NCBI RefSeq assembly: GCF_001642475.1
Contig: NW_019173945.1
Coordinates: forward strand, 364,896-428,895
DNA length: 64,000 nt
Source: Fonsecaea monophora
Lineage: Eukaryota; Ascomycota; Eurotiomycetes; Chaetothyriales; Herpotrichiellaceae
Direction: 5' to 3'
The position numbers and the translations under genes were made by a program. The notes below the pieces were generated by a model. The model had not been told where the DNA came from. It did no database searches and saw only the letters and a list, made by a program, of their open reading frames with translations. Every line of letters starts with the position of its first letter. Positions within the stretch are counted from its first letter, which is position 1. This document shows, in pieces, positions 32,330 to 44,046 of this stretch.

Positions 32330-34798
32330 ATGTCCCAAGGCACGACCAAGAGACCTCCGGAATCGACAGACTTGTTGCCTAGAGGCAAGCAGGTCCCTTC
32401 ACATATCCTTGCTCAATTGGATGAGCGTTTCAAGTACCTCACCGACACCATTCTCCCTCCACATCCCTACCTACTTTCTGTTCCCTCCGACGTGCCCTAT
32501 CGTCACAGCTCGCGCTTCGTCAATACGTGGTACGAGGGCACCCCGTTCGATCGTAAAGAAGAACAGCTCCAATATCTCAGCTTCCTTCCGCATTCGGGTG
32601 AACACGAGGCTTTGTTGAAAGTCGAGGGCGGGTGGGCAGACGACCACGGGAATCCCGTTGTTGAAGAAGAACTTTCTCCAAAGGCCTTGCCAGCGAGTGG
32701 TCGCCATACCCCAGCAGACACAGTCAATCGCAAGAAGATCAGCCTGAAGGACTATAAGACAAAGGCCAGAAGTCCACCTCAGAGTGCTATAGGGTCTCAA
32801 GACCCAAAGAAATCCGCGACTTCTGCCATCCCAGTCTTGGGTGTAGAAAAGGAAACGTACACTGCACAACCTTTGCCGGACAAGGAGCAAGAGAAACATT
32901 CGCGTAGCGAGGGGCGCAACGGAGTCAAAGATCATCAGCCGCAAGTTTCACAAATGGATGGCAATAATTCCCCCAAAGTACCTTCCAAGATGCAGAAGAC
33001 AAACTCCCCGAATCCTGCCAAGCGAAGGAAGCTCTCTCCAGGTGCTGAGGACCCTAAAGTCGGCATAAAGACGTCGAAAATCGAATCACAGTCTTCCACC
33101 ATGAAAATGCCGCGGTTGCTCTCTCCTACCCTACCTTCACCCGAGAAGGAGATCGGCCTACCACAACTTTTGTCGCCTGTCCTCCCTCCATCACTTACAA
33201 AGGCTTTGTCAACACCCCCGAACACCACGTCACTTGGAAGCCCTGTCAGTGGCGCGAGCAAGCGATCAGAACCCGTCCGCTTGATCCTCGCCGGCGCAGA
33301 CCTCGACAACGAACCTCCAGGCGATCGAAGTGGACTGGCCCCAGCTGGGAGTAGGGTGCGCTCAGATAGCCAGCATTCGGCCCGGAGTAGCGCTCCGGGG
33401 ACTCCTAATGCTGCCAAAGGGACACTTGGAGCGAAGATTCTGGCGAAGGGTGGCATTAGAGGTGGAACACCCCTGCACAATGGCGTTCGAGCCAGTCCTG
33501 GCCCTCGACAAAGGCATACAATCATTCTGAAGTACGGCAAAAAGAACAGGAAGAGGGTCGAAGCGCTTCTCAAATTCGCGTCACGGCCGAAGAAAGACCT
33601 TTGGAAGCAAGAAGCGCAAGGTTCTCACAACAGCTCTGACGTACCTGTAATGAAGGAGATATCGAAGCAGGTCACCCCAGAAACTCAACCTACTACTGAA
33701 ACTAAGTCGAGAGCGCCGGTCATCGATGAAATCAAGATGGAAAAGAAGAGGAAGGCTGAAGACAGTAGTCCTGCACCATCTCTCAAGAAGGTCAAGGCCG
33801 TCGATAGGGAGACCCGGCCGGTCACACCAGTCCCCTCGGCTGGTAAGACATCGGCGTCATCTCAGTCGAAATCAACGTTTTCCACGCCGAAGAAGGATCT
33901 CAAACCTACTCTGATGAGACGTGTCGAGTCGTCGGAGGGGGTCGACGCCCCGACTCCTACCGGGGACAAAGTGAGGGTTTCGACACCGCAAGCCATGCCC
34001 AAGCCATCTCCACAGCCACCAACGGGCTCTGCATCTTCTCGAGGGGAGGAGCGGCAACAGTGGACCAGCATCAACTACAAGTTCTTTGCATTGGGCCGTA
34101 CTCTCAAGCATGAAGGATCGGCTCTACTACCACCTCCCGATAATGATGCGAAGGCCTCTCAGTCTGCGAAAGCGGTACTGACACTGATCGAAGCGCTATT
34201 GTGCTTCATGATCAACATATCCGCGCTGTCCCATGCCCGTCCAAGTGTCGACCCGGGCTGGAGGTCAATCATTTTGTACCACATCTTCGTGTTCCGTGCA
34301 TCGAGGAAGTTTCCACACCTTCACGGTCTGGTCGTGCAACTTGGGGCAGTATGTCGGCAACTTGTACATAAATATGACATGGACAGACTGGCGCGGGATC
34401 CTCTACCTGACGACTACTGCAATTCTGCTCCCACGCCTGGTAGTGATGGTAACACCAAGACGAATGAAGACGGGGAAAAATACAAGAAACGATACGTTGA
34501 GTTCAGGGATGAGTTGATCCAGAACGCCCGTGAACTGCAGACGGCATGGCTGGATGGATCCCGACAACTCTCGCTCGACCTGCTGAAACGCGAGTATCCC
34601 ATTACTTGGTCGAAGCGGGCCAAGGACCCGAGTGCGAGACTGCAAGAGAAATTGACGCCATCGAAGATTCCTGAAGACTTCTACCTGCCAATGGATGCAA
34701 ACACTACCGCTTTTGAGGCAGCCAGATTCGGCGTGTCTTTTCTCCAGGAATGGGCGGAGAAAGAAAAGGTTGATTGGAAGACAAGGATCGATCTATGA
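32330..34798 (+). CDS. Ebp1-like (Ell-binding) transcription elongation protein
   Basis: Single-exon 822-aa nuclear protein from MSQGTTKRPPESTDLLPRG; 24 upstream bases in frame have no ATG. The N-terminal 100 residues (HILAQLDERFKYLTDTILPP, FVNTWYEGTPFDR, YLSFLPHSGEHEALLKVEGG) are conserved-looking. The middle 400 residues are disordered, rich in Pro, Ser and Lys, with repeated SP/TP motifs. A compact helical C-terminal domain starts WTSINYKFFALGRTLKHEG and includes LIEALLCFMINISALSHAR and FPHLHGLVVQLGAVCRQLVH. This layout fits the AF4-like Ell-binding protein Ebp1 of the fission yeast super elongation complex. The match is based on the C-terminal domain and is moderate; otherwise it is a conserved fungal protein of unknown function. 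Confidence 0.6.
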   Translation: MSQGTTKRPPESTDLLPRGKQVPSHILAQLDERFKYLTDTILPPHPYLLSVPSDVPYRHSSRFVNTWYEGTPFDRKEEQLQYLSFLPHSGEHEALLKVEGGWADDHGNPVVEEELSPKALPASGRHTPADTVNRKKISLKDYKTKARSPPQSAIGSQDPKKSATSAIPVLGVEKETYTAQPLPDKEQEKHSRSEGRNGVKDHQPQVSQMDGNNSPKVPSKMQKTNSPNPAKRRKLSPGAEDPKVGIKTSKIESQSSTMKMPRLLSPTLPSPEKEIGLPQLLSPVLPPSLTKALSTPPNTTSLGSPVSGASKRSEPVRLILAGADLDNEPPGDRSGLAPAGSRVRSDSQHSARSSAPGTPNAAKGTLGAKILAKGGIRGGTPLHNGVRASPGPRQRHTIILKYGKKNRKRVEALLKFASRPKKDLWKQEAQGSHNSSDVPVMKEISKQVTPETQPTTETKSRAPVIDEIKMEKKRKAEDSSPAPSLKKVKAVDRETRPVTPVPSAGKTSASSQSKSTFSTPKKDLKPTLMRRVESSEGVDAPTPTGDKVRVSTPQAMPKPSPQPPTGSASSRGEERQQWTSINYKFFALGRTLKHEGSALLPPPDNDAKASQSAKAVLTLIEALLCFMINISALSHARPSVDPGWRSIILYHIFVFRASRKFPHLHGLVVQLGAVCRQLVHKYDMDRLARDPLPDDYCNSAPTPGSDGNTKTNEDGEKYKKRYVEFRDELIQNARELQTAWLDGSRQLSLDLLKREYPITWSKRAKDPSARLQEKLTPSKIPEDFYLPMDANTTAFEAARFGVSFLQEWAEKEKVDWKTRIDL

Positions 34799-35351
34799 TA
34801 ATGGCTATGCATCTAATGTCACAGCCGATAAGACGTTACGACCGGATATGATTTCAGCTATTCTTGGCTGGAGGGGTTGAATATACAATGGGATAGCTGG
34901 CGGTCAGCATGTGTTGCTGTTTTGACATTTTTAGAAGATACCACATGAGCGATGAAAAGAGCCGATTTGAACTTGCCTGAGATGCATATTGCGTATACAT
35001 TAGGGGTGCTATGTTGTGCCTGCGTAAGACTTGGTAGAAGAGAAGTCCCTATCTATCTGCTTTCTTGTGAGCAGTGTACAATAAGAGGTATACATGTACA
35101 AGTTAGGCGAGGTATTTTGTATAGTATCTTGTATGACGTCGAGTCTACAGCCTTGTGCGGAAACATTCCACCCGAGTTCTCGCTCTTGGGCCGTGTCTCG
35201 GTGGTCCATTCTGTCTGCGCCCGTTTCAACGTTGGCAGAATTCAGCGGCTCTTCGCACCCTCAACCATTCCACACCCTCCCCCGCCCCCGGTCGAAGCCA
35301 ATGAGTCACTGTCAATAATGGCCACCTTACTTCGGAGCGAGACGGAGAAGC
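34799..35351. other. Intergenic Ebp1-like/mitochondrial carrier
   Basis: 553 bp between two genes on the same strand. It should hold the 3' UTR of the first and the promoter of the second. No recognisable element was seen. Confidence 0.5.
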
Positions 35352-36641
35352 ATGGACTCATTCGATGACGACCCGACCAGCTTCGAAGGCGTTTTGCCTG
35401 TGATTCCACCCGACTCCCCTCCGGTGTACAAAGACACAAAAAGCAATGCCGCAACTGGTGCCTCCGCCGCCGGGGTTCGAGCCTTCACGGCGCAGGCAGT
35501 GGCATTCTATTTCCGTGCCCCGGTGAAAGCTTTCTTTCGGACAAGAGTGGATTATCTCGCGTACGCCAAAAGCATCAACCCAGATATACAGAATGGTCGT
35601 TGGTCATGGCGGTCCACCACACCGGGTCTGCTGGCGACGGCGATCAAACACTATGGTTGGCGCTTTGTGCCTGAGCAATTGGCCCTGCCCTTGTTCGCGA
35701 ATGTAGCTGTTGGGGCAGCACTGTATACGAGTTACCTGCAGATTTTGGGCCTGTTGCACGAGCCCTCGGCACATGCCAGGAAAACGGTATATCCACCTCC
35801 GTCGCCGCAGAGTACTTTTCTTGCAGGATTTGCAGCGGGCACCATCCAAAGCGTGCTGGCAGCTCCCTTGGATGCCCTTCAAGTGCGATTCGAACGGCGC
35901 GGGCCAAGATACGAGGATAAGACCATGTGGGAATATGGGAAAGGGAAATTAAGAGAGATCGGAGCCAGAGGAATATTTGCGGGTTTTGGGCTGAGCTTCT
36001 TGAAGGATAGCTTTGGGAGTGGCGTGTTCTTTTGTGCCTTTGAGTGGGTCAAGGCGCAGGGTTACCATGGATTTGTGCAGTGGTACTACGGCCACAAGCT
36101 CGCAGAAGGTTGGAACGGAGAAGAGCTTGGGATGAGGGAGAAGAAGCAAATACAGGCAAGGGTAGACGAGCGATTAGAGTCGAAGAGCGACCCTGAGGCG
36201 TTGCTGGTTCGGCCACATTACGCACTTGAACCGGCTTTTCTCATGCTCGCGGGGATGACTGCGTCGATCGCTCAACAGGTCGTTCTTTATCCTCTTTCGA
36301 CAATCCAGACTCTTCACTACGAGCGGCTAGAAGAGCTCGACCAAAAGGCAATCAAAATTACCAATGACAACGTTCCACTGGCAAGGCGTGGACGAATGTT
36401 GAAGGCATACTATCACGCCTATCAAGAGACTTGGAAACAGGCTCGCCTGCAAGCAGTGACTGAACGGGGAATGAGGCGATGGCTGTTCAAAGGCTTCTGG
36501 TGGTTCACTATCCGACAGGTTCCGAGTACGAGTGCGGGATTGATCATCTTCGAGTTGGTAAGGAGGAAATATGGCCAGGAGGGCTTGGGTGATGAAGTCA
36601 GGATATCAAGCAAAGGAAAGTATGATATTCTTCTTGTATGA
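35352..36641 (+). CDS. Divergent mitochondrial carrier-like protein
   Basis: Single-exon 429-aa protein with features of the SLC25 carrier fold but weak signatures. The start is MDSFDDDPTSFEG. A repeat-like unit, FLAGFAAGTIQSVLAAPLDALQVRF (PLDALQVRF at 172-180), matches the P-x-D-x-hydrophobic-x-x-R carrier signature, followed by a long matrix loop. A second unit is seen near LMLAGMTASIAQQVVLYPLS, where the Asp of the signature is replaced by Leu, and a third lies near FKGFWWFTIRQVPSTSAGLI. The N-terminal third (VRAFTAQAVAFYFRAPVKAF, FFRTRVDYLAYAKSINP) contains the first, most degenerate unit. Membership in the family is fairly clear, but the substrate is unknown; it may be an organellar membrane protein that no longer transports. 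Confidence 0.65.
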   Translation: MDSFDDDPTSFEGVLPVIPPDSPPVYKDTKSNAATGASAAGVRAFTAQAVAFYFRAPVKAFFRTRVDYLAYAKSINPDIQNGRWSWRSTTPGLLATAIKHYGWRFVPEQLALPLFANVAVGAALYTSYLQILGLLHEPSAHARKTVYPPPSPQSTFLAGFAAGTIQSVLAAPLDALQVRFERRGPRYEDKTMWEYGKGKLREIGARGIFAGFGLSFLKDSFGSGVFFCAFEWVKAQGYHGFVQWYYGHKLAEGWNGEELGMREKKQIQARVDERLESKSDPEALLVRPHYALEPAFLMLAGMTASIAQQVVLYPLSTIQTLHYERLEELDQKAIKITNDNVPLARRGRMLKAYYHAYQETWKQARLQAVTERGMRRWLFKGFWWFTIRQVPSTSAGLIIFELVRRKYGQEGLGDEVRISSKGKYDILLV

Positions 36642-37455
36642 GGCTAGTCCAGGGCTTTTGGCGGGAAATGCATTCAGCTCTGGCGTTCTGAGTGTAGAGG
36701 GTTGATACAGCCATACGGGCTCAGATTAGTATCAGCAGACTGATCGTCCAAGGCTGGTGTAGATTTAGATGTAGTTTTATCACTGAATCTCTCTCGTCTT
36801 TGCCTCTTCTTCAACCAGTAATGTCCTCTTTAACGCAAGCCTTACTATGCCTATCGACAATAGAATATGTACGGTAAAGTTCCAAGGTGATATCTCCAGT
36901 GTCAAGAAAGCACTGTCGCACAAGAGAATGTATCCTCCCTCAAGGAAGGGCCTTTGAAGCAGGAATGTGATGAAAGTAATAGTGTAGTGCGAGTCAGAGG
37001 CTTTGGGAATCAACTCAGAATTTTGTAACATTCACTTGCCAAATTAACTTGAGGCATTCTGGTAACATATCAACTGGTACCGAATATATCATGGGGAGGT
37101 GATATTACTGGTGACGCGTTTAGCAGAATTGGCTTCGCGTTGCGGCGCGCGAGTTGGGCAAGTTTAGCGCGGCGTTTTGGGGAAATGTCGCCCTCAATCA
37201 TGGATTTTGGCCTGACTTGAATCTCTGATCTTTTTGACTCGGCGAGGGTAGGACCACGACGTCCGTTTCCAACATTTCGCCCTTAACCCCTTCACTCTCT
37301 CTTCATCATATCTCTCGACCGCGGCGTCATTCTTGTCTGCCTGATTTCTGGGTCTTGTCCTCTTCCTAAAGAATCGCGCGCCCATTACATCACATCGTGA
37401 TTGAGAATCCCTTTCACAATACGACCATCGCCTCCGTTGAGGCAGGCAGCACAAG
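36642..37455. other. Intergenic upstream of SPT16
   Basis: 814 bp. The right end should hold the SPT16 promoter and leader. No ORF, RNA gene or repeat was recognised. Confidence 0.5.
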
Positions 37456-40400
37456 ATGAGCGACATTCTCATCAACTCCGACACTTTCTTCGAGCGCCTC
37501 CAAACCCTTTACAACGCCTGGAAAGCAGACAAGAGATCGGGAAATGAAGTTTTTGGCGGCGCGGACAGCATCATCGTCTTGACAGGGAAGGCTGCCGAGG
37601 ACACTATTTATGCTAAGAACAACGCAGTTCATGTGAGCAGTCCCTTCATACCCAGCTATGCCGTTGCCCTACCCCGCTGGGTTGCTATGAAGTCGAGTGG
37701 GAGACTAACGGATTTGTGATATGCTACAGTTCTGGCTCCTGGGTTATGAGTTTCCCGCGACGCTGCTGATCTTGACCACGACCACTTTTTATGTTGTTAC
37801 GACGGAGAAAAAGGGTAAGTTTTGCAACCAAGGAGACAGTGTACTTCCAAGATTCTAACTCGCTCTTCTCAGCTAAGCACCTTCAATCCCTCAAGAATGG
37901 GAAGATACCCGTCGAGATCCTGACGGTCCACATGAAACAACCCGAGACCCGAACCCAAGCGTTTGAGAAATGCATCGAAATCATCAAGAATGCCGGAAAG
38001 AAGGTCGGGACTATCCCAAAGGCCGAAGCGCATGGGCCTTTCGTCGATGAATGGGTCAAAATGTATGGCGATCTATCCAAAGAAGTCGAGGAGGTGGACA
38101 TCTCTGGCGCCTTCTCGATGGCGTTTGCTGTCAAGGACGAGAACGAGCTGAGGAATATGAGGACCGCGGCTCGGGCAGCCAGTGGCATGATCTCAGACTA
38201 CTGGGTTGATGCGATGTCCGCTGTGCTTGATGAAGAGAAGGAGATTACCCATCAACAGCTTTGTGACAACATGTCGAAGAAGATCGACGACAACAAGTTC
38301 TTCAACAAAATCTCCAAGCTGCCCAGCGATTTTGACAACCAGCAGCTCGACTGGGCGTACGGCCCTATCGTTCAGAGTGGCGGGCAGTATGATCTTCGAC
38401 TGAACGCGCAGCCGACCAACGACAACCTTCACTCCGGTTGCATCATTGCCGGGGTGGGTTTCCGGTACAAGACCTACTGTTCGTTGCTCGCGCGTACTTA
38501 CTTGATCGACCCGAGCAAGTCGCAGACGTCCAACTACAAGCTTTTGCTTGCTGCACACGATGCAGCACTGAAAGAAATCAAAGAGGGGGCACTGCCCAAA
38601 GATGTCTACAACAAGGCCCTAGGCGTCGTCAAGGCTCGCAAACCTGAACTCGAGAAGAGCTTTGGGAAAGACGTTGGATCGGCCATCGGTATTGAGGTCA
38701 GGGATCCGAAATTTGTCCTGAACGGCAAAAACACCAGACCACTCAAGGACGGCATGACGTTCAGCGTCACCACCAGCCTGTCGGATCTCACTAATGACAA
38801 ACCTCAAGACAAGAAGGGCACTAACTACACTCTTGTGCTGACGGATACGGTCCGCGTAACCAGAGGAGAGCCAGTTGTTTTCACCAAGGAGGCACACACC
38901 GAACTAGATTCAATCGAGTTCTATTTTAAGGATGACGAGGAAGAGACCAAGCCAAAGCAGGAGAAGGCGAAGAAGCCCGGTGTGAGTGCCATTGTTACAT
39001 CAAATATCAAGGCCACCCGTCTGCGAGGCGCCAATCGGCAGGACAATGCCAAAGAAGAGGAAGAGGCTCGACGAAGAGAGCATCAGAAGGAATTGGCGGC
39101 CAAGAAACAGCGCGAAGGTCTAGAAAAATATGCCGAAGCAACGGGCGACATGAACGGTGAGAACGAAAAGAAGTTCAAGAAGTTCGAGTCGTACAAGCGC
39201 GAAGGTCAACTTCCACCACGAGCAAAGGACTTGATCGTCTGCGTGGACCTCAAGGCTTCGACTGTCATTATTCCTATTATGGGACGACCAGTGCCGTTCC
39301 ATATCAACTCGATCAAGAACGTCAGCAAATCCGACGAAGGCGAGTACACGCATCTGCGGTTCAATTTCTTGTCTCCTGGACAAGGTGTTGGGCGTAAAGA
39401 CGACCAACCTTTCGAGGACCCTCAAGCCCACTTTGTCAGATCTTTAACTATACGGTCCAAGGATCAAGACCGCCTCTCAGAAATTTCTGCTCAAATCACA
39501 GAACTGCGGAGGTCGGCTGTTCGTCGAGAGCAAGAAAAGAAGGAAATGGAGGATGTTGTGGAGCAGGACAAGTTGATTGAAATCCGCAATCGTCGGCCAA
39601 TCAAGCTGACAGATGTCTACCTTCGACCTGCGCAAGATGGCAAGCGAGTTCCTGGTGAGGTCGAAATCCACCAGAACGGTTTGCGGTACCAATCCCCCCT
39701 GCGTCAAGAACACGTCGACGTGGTCTTCTCCAATGTCAAGCACTTGTTCTTCCAACCTTGTGTGGGTGAACTGATTGTGCTTATCCACGTGCATCTCAAA
39801 AACCCGATCATCATCGGCAAGCGCAAGACGAGAGATGTCCAGTTTTACCGCGAAGCCACTGATATGGCATTTGACGAGACGGGCAACCGGAAGCGCAAGC
39901 ATCGGTACGGGGATGAGGAGGAGTTCGAACAAGAGCAAGAAGAACGAAGGCGCCGAGCCGAGCTCGATCGCCTGTTCAAGAGTTTCGCGGAAAAGATCTC
40001 GGACCAAGCTAGAGACTATAATGTGACGGTCGACATTCCATTCCGGGAGCTCAGTTTCAACGGTGTTCCGAATCGCAGCAACGTGTTGATGGCACCAACA
40101 ACTGATGCATTGGTTCAATTGACGGAGCCACCGTTTACTGTGATTACGCTGGATGAGATCGAGGTTGCTCATCTGGAGAGAATACAGGTAAGTTCGATCC
40201 GTGTTCTGAAGATTTTGGCCTGTGCTAATTCATCGGGCAGTTCGGACTCAAAAACTTCGATCTTGTCTTTGTCTACAAGGACTTTCATCGCCCTCCGACG
40301 CATATCAACACGATTCCAGTCGAGTCGCTGGATAGAGTCAAGGAATGGTTGGACAGCGTGGATATTGCATATACCGAGGGGCCACTCAACCTGAACTGGA

Positions 40401-40741
40401 GCACGATCATGAAGACGGTGACCACTGACCCACACGCTTTCTTCAAGGACGGTGGCTGGAGCTTCTTGGCTACGGAGTCTGACGCCGAAGACGAGGATGA
40501 GTCCGAGGAAGAAAGCGCCTTTGAGATGAGCGATTCGGAATTGGCGGCCAGTGAGTCGGAAAGTGAAGAGGATAGCGAGTTTGATGACGACGCGAGCGCA
40601 AGTGATGATGAAGGAGAGGCGGAGAGTGGGTTGTCTGACGAAGGAGAGGACTGGGACGAGATGGAGAAGAAGGCCAAGAAGGAGGATAGGAGAGGCGGGG
40701 TGGAAGACGAGGACAAGGGAGCGCGAAAGCGCAAGAGATGA
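37456..40741 (+). CDS. SPT16: FACT complex subunit Spt16
   Basis: Histone chaperone subunit that reorganises nucleosomes ahead of RNA polymerase II and the replisome, in the nucleus. Four exons: 37456-37632, 37730-37814, 37873-40187 and 40241-40741, total 3078 nt (1025 aa), the usual Spt16 length. The N-terminal domain is an inactive aminopeptidase-like fold ([49 protein letters not shown]). It is followed by a charged linker ([19 protein letters not shown]), the dimerisation and middle PH-like domains ([55 protein letters not shown]) and, after the last intron, [15 protein letters not shown] and [10 protein letters not shown]. It ends in a long acidic tail with a final basic KGARKRKR. All junctions preserve frame. 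Confidence 0.97.
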
Positions 40742-41754
40742 GTTTGGTCATGAAGCTGGACTTGTGAGGAATGCAATTGCGATACTGAAGGCCTTTGGTG
40801 GAAGAAGATGATTAAAAGTGAAGCAATATCAACGCGAGAAGTTGGGAAGGCTGGAGAAGTTCCCCTTGCCGTTGCTGCTGTATTGATGTATTGATACTGG
40901 GCGCTGGACATCTATCTGAATAGTCGTCATGGATGCACGAACACCAGGTGCTTGGGCGGTACGCCGTATGTTCTGCACGCTCTGATCTGTACTCAGTGTC
41001 GACATACACACTTACCTAGGCACGTAGACCACGAGTATATCGCCGTATCGTATCGCATGAGATCACGATCTACTTGTAAGAAGTGCCTGGATAACGAGCG
41101 TGCGAGGTTCGTAGATGGTTCCGCTTCTTCGTCTAAACTCGGCAATTGAAAAGCGGAGATGATTATTATTTCCCCGATTCATGTCCATCTCCAACGGGTC
41201 AACCACACCACAACTCCGACAACTACTATTATCTTTCTATCCAGCCATCTCAATAGCTGGGTTGAATCGTGAGACAATAGAAGAAATAAAAAAAACCCAG
41301 GAAGCTAATCATTCAGACACTTCCTGGAGCAGCCGCCGGATATATCCTCGTCGAAACAGCATCGCTAGAGGTTTTGGCTGTTAAAGAGCTTCGAGCTTGT
41401 TCAGAAGAGACACGACCGACAACCAATCACGGCAGATCGGGTACAACCGACAATCAATACGGAGGGAGGAAAAGAGTACAAATTTTGTGGAAAACACGAC
41501 CAGAGCATTTTGATCGAGCATTGGACAACGACCGAGCAATAGCGACCCTCTATCGCTTTCTCCGTCACATCGCCTTACCTCTTCGTCTTTCGAGTGAGTG
41601 AGTGGGAGATTAGATAAATAGATAGACAAGAGTCACACGACCAACCAGGGTATTCCGCAACCCCAAGTCCCCTCGCGCAAGAGAATCAACAACTGAAAAG
41701 AAAAGGTTACGAGAAAGAAAAGCGACAGAGAAAGAAAAAAAAAAAAGAAAAAAC
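40742..41754. other. Intergenic SPT16/unknown gene
   Basis: About 1 kb. The last 60 bases before 41755 are very A-rich (a run of A with few G), a typical unstructured fungal 5' leader. No coding signal or RNA gene was recognised. Confidence 0.5.
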
Positions 41755-42815
41755 ATGGGCCCCTCCCTCCTCTCCAAGTCCCTCCAAGCGGCCGGCATCA
41801 GCACCTTCGCCGGCGTGTGCGCCTTCGCCGTGTGGACCAAGCACTGCCGCTTCACGCCGCCGACGCAGTTCAACCCGGCGACGGAGCCGCTGTTCCAGAG
41901 CGCCTGGTTCCGCAAGTTCAACCCGCAGAACCACGAGGCCACGTACGACGAGTGTGTGCGGCGCATCGGGCTGCAGAAGATTAAGCCCGAGTTGGTCGAG
42001 GACGCGCGCAGGGGCGGGACGAAGCTCGTCGAGGAGTTTTGTCGGGGCGTTTGGGGCGGGCCGGGTATGTTTTTCCCCCGTTTGTTTCTTTCTTTCCTAT
42101 CTTTCTTTAGTGGTCAAGTGTGCGGGTTGACCTGACTGGACTTCATTCGATTCGATTCGATTCGGTTTGAGAAATGGGTGTTGGGTTCTCTGTGTTGATG
42201 TGCCCTCTTGCATTTTTCGGACTCACTCTTCTCCGCAAGGGGGTTGGTTGGGTGATGGAACGATGCCATGGGAACTGAACACAAACCCACCATCTGCCTC
42301 ACTTGTCTATTTATATTTGACTCGACGACTAACCCAATACCTTGAAAGGCTACACGATCCAACGCCTGTACTTACAGCGCAAATACCGCAACGCCACGAC
42401 GACGGCGCACCAGCTGTGGACGCCCGCGCAGCTCCTCACCTCGACCTACGACCCGGGCACCGAAATCACCGACCACTTCGTCGTGCTGGACAAGACGCCC
42501 ACGCGCATCCTCATCCGGTGCGGCGACTCGCCGCTGCACAACCCGGACGGGCCGCGGCCCTCGGATGGCCTGTTTGAGATGTGCGCCACCGTCGACGTCG
42601 ACCAGGGCATCGCCGAGTTTCGCCTCAAGAGCATCTTCTACGTCGGGGAGGGGAGTTGGGCGTCCGCGTCGGAGACCAAGGCCGAAACGAAAGACGGCCA
42701 AGGAACCCCGGATAAGTGGGAGAATCGGGGCCCCATGCAGGGTTACATGCTCTACGCGCACAAGTTGTACACCAAGCTATGGATGGAGAGTGCCCTGAGA
42801 AGAGTCAAGCAGTGA
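41755..42815 (+). CDS. Conserved fungal protein of unknown function, N-terminal membrane helix
   Basis: Two exons, 41755-42064 and 42349-42815 (777 nt, 258 aa), with a 284-nt intron (GTATGT...CGACTAAC...TTGAAAG, phase 1), unusually long here. The start MGPSLLSKSLQAAGISTF opens a single hydrophobic helix (about residues 5-28). The next part has FRKFNPQNHEATYDECVRRI. Exon 2 reads like a beta-rich domain: DHFVVLDKTPTRILIRCGDS, MCATVDVDQGIAEFRLKSIF, MLYAHKLYTKLWMESALRRV. I do not recognise a named family; the layout suggests a small soluble domain tethered to a membrane. The exons are notably GC-rich in third positions compared with neighbours. An ATTCG pentanucleotide repeat lies in the intron. 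Confidence 0.75.
42145..42164. repeat. ATTCG pentanucleotide repeat
   Basis: Four perfect ATTCG units inside the 284-nt intron of the unknown gene at 41755. Confidence 0.8.
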
Positions 42816-43232
42816 ATAGGCGCGCGGAAACGAAGTCATTTCCTCAAAGTCACTTTGTAGTATCTCTCATTGAGTCGAAAGGAATAGGGCTATCGTGATG
42901 AATCAAAACTCCGACTGCTCTACTGTCTGTGTTCTCTCAGGTTTCCACCTATCACTTGATGTGGCATTCTCCAAGCCATAGTTGGGTGACTTTAGCTCTC
43001 CTTCACTGTCCAGCTCCCTTTCCTTGCTCACAATGGCATTTTGGCCACTTGTCATGTCCCGGATGCACACTCCCAACGGCTTTTTGAGTTGAATTCGGCG
43101 TCATGAAGGATGACAACGATTACCGTCCGGCTTTCATCCAATGATGCCGGCGTAGCTCTGTGTTTGATATCCTGCCAACTGATGCTCTGTGTGTGGCTAA
43201 CCTGGTGTTGGTTGTCGACAGTCCCTACAGGC
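42816..43232. other. Convergent intergenic
   Basis: 417 bp between two 3' ends. No structure recognised. Confidence 0.5.
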
Positions 43233-44046
43233 TCAACCAGTGTGACGGACATAATAGTAATAGCCACTAGTCACATGCTTCTCCCAATGGCCCACCGGAA
43301 AATCACCCTTCAACGCGTCGTTGTATTCCCTCAAGGTCCAGCTTCCATCAAGTTCCTTGCACCAGAATTGTGGGCTTGCACCAGGTTTGTACGGTGCCAG
43401 TTGGGTGGGTTGCTGCTGACTAGCTTGCAAATTGGCAAGCAAAATGGCGTTCTGTGCTTGAATCTCTGCTGTGGTGGCGCCGACGAAGTAAGCTGGTGCG
43501 TTTGGCATTGCAGCAAGGGCAGCATTGGCAGCTACTGCAGCCGCAGCCTGTGCCGGACCCGGAGGCTGAGACCATGGCGAAGTGACGGGGAATTGAATCG
43601 GATTCGGGGCTGTATGGTATGGTGAGTAGGTGTACGGATAGAACGGGGTGCTTGGTGTAGAAGTGGCAGGCAAGGTGTAGCAAGTGTAGGCAGAGGAGGT
43701 GTAAGGCCAACCAGTTGTTGCAGACGGAGGGCTCATGCCGTAGTAGAGGCCATTCACGTAGTAACCCGCCGGAGCACTCGAGCTCCCCTAGGAAGAGGTG
43801 TCAGTGAGGTCAGGCTGATTTCAGGCAGAAAGACTGGTGGCTTACTTGGAAATAATACATCGCTGGCTGAGCTGGTTGATTGGACTGATACACGGGCGCC
43901 GGTGGATGAATCCCCTGTAAAGCTTCTTGGTTAGAGACGTAGAGATAGGTTCTGGGCCAATCTGCTGGGTTCTCCCAGTAGCCAGTCGACCCTTGTGTGT
44001 TGACAGCGGAGGGGTTGGGGGTTTGGTAGGTGTAGAAATGGGGCAT
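43233..44046 (-). CDS. Low-complexity Pro/Ala/Tyr/Gln-rich protein of unknown function
   Basis: Two minus-strand exons: 44046-43846 and 43787-43233 (756 nt, 251 aa), with a 58-nt intron (GTAAGC...CTAG, phase 0). The start is MPHFYTYQTPNPSAVNTQG. The first half is rich in Tyr, Pro, Gln and Ser (WENPADWPRTYLYVSN, PAQPAMYYFQ, SAPAGYYVNGLYYG), followed by PAQAAAAVAANAALAAMPNA. The C-terminus is more ordered: PQFWCKELDGSWTLREYNDA then GHWEKHVTSGYYYYVRHTG, a pattern seen at the end of many uncharacterised Pezizomycotina proteins. No domain was recognised. The composition is prion-like or condensate-prone, which is an inference only. Confidence 0.65.
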
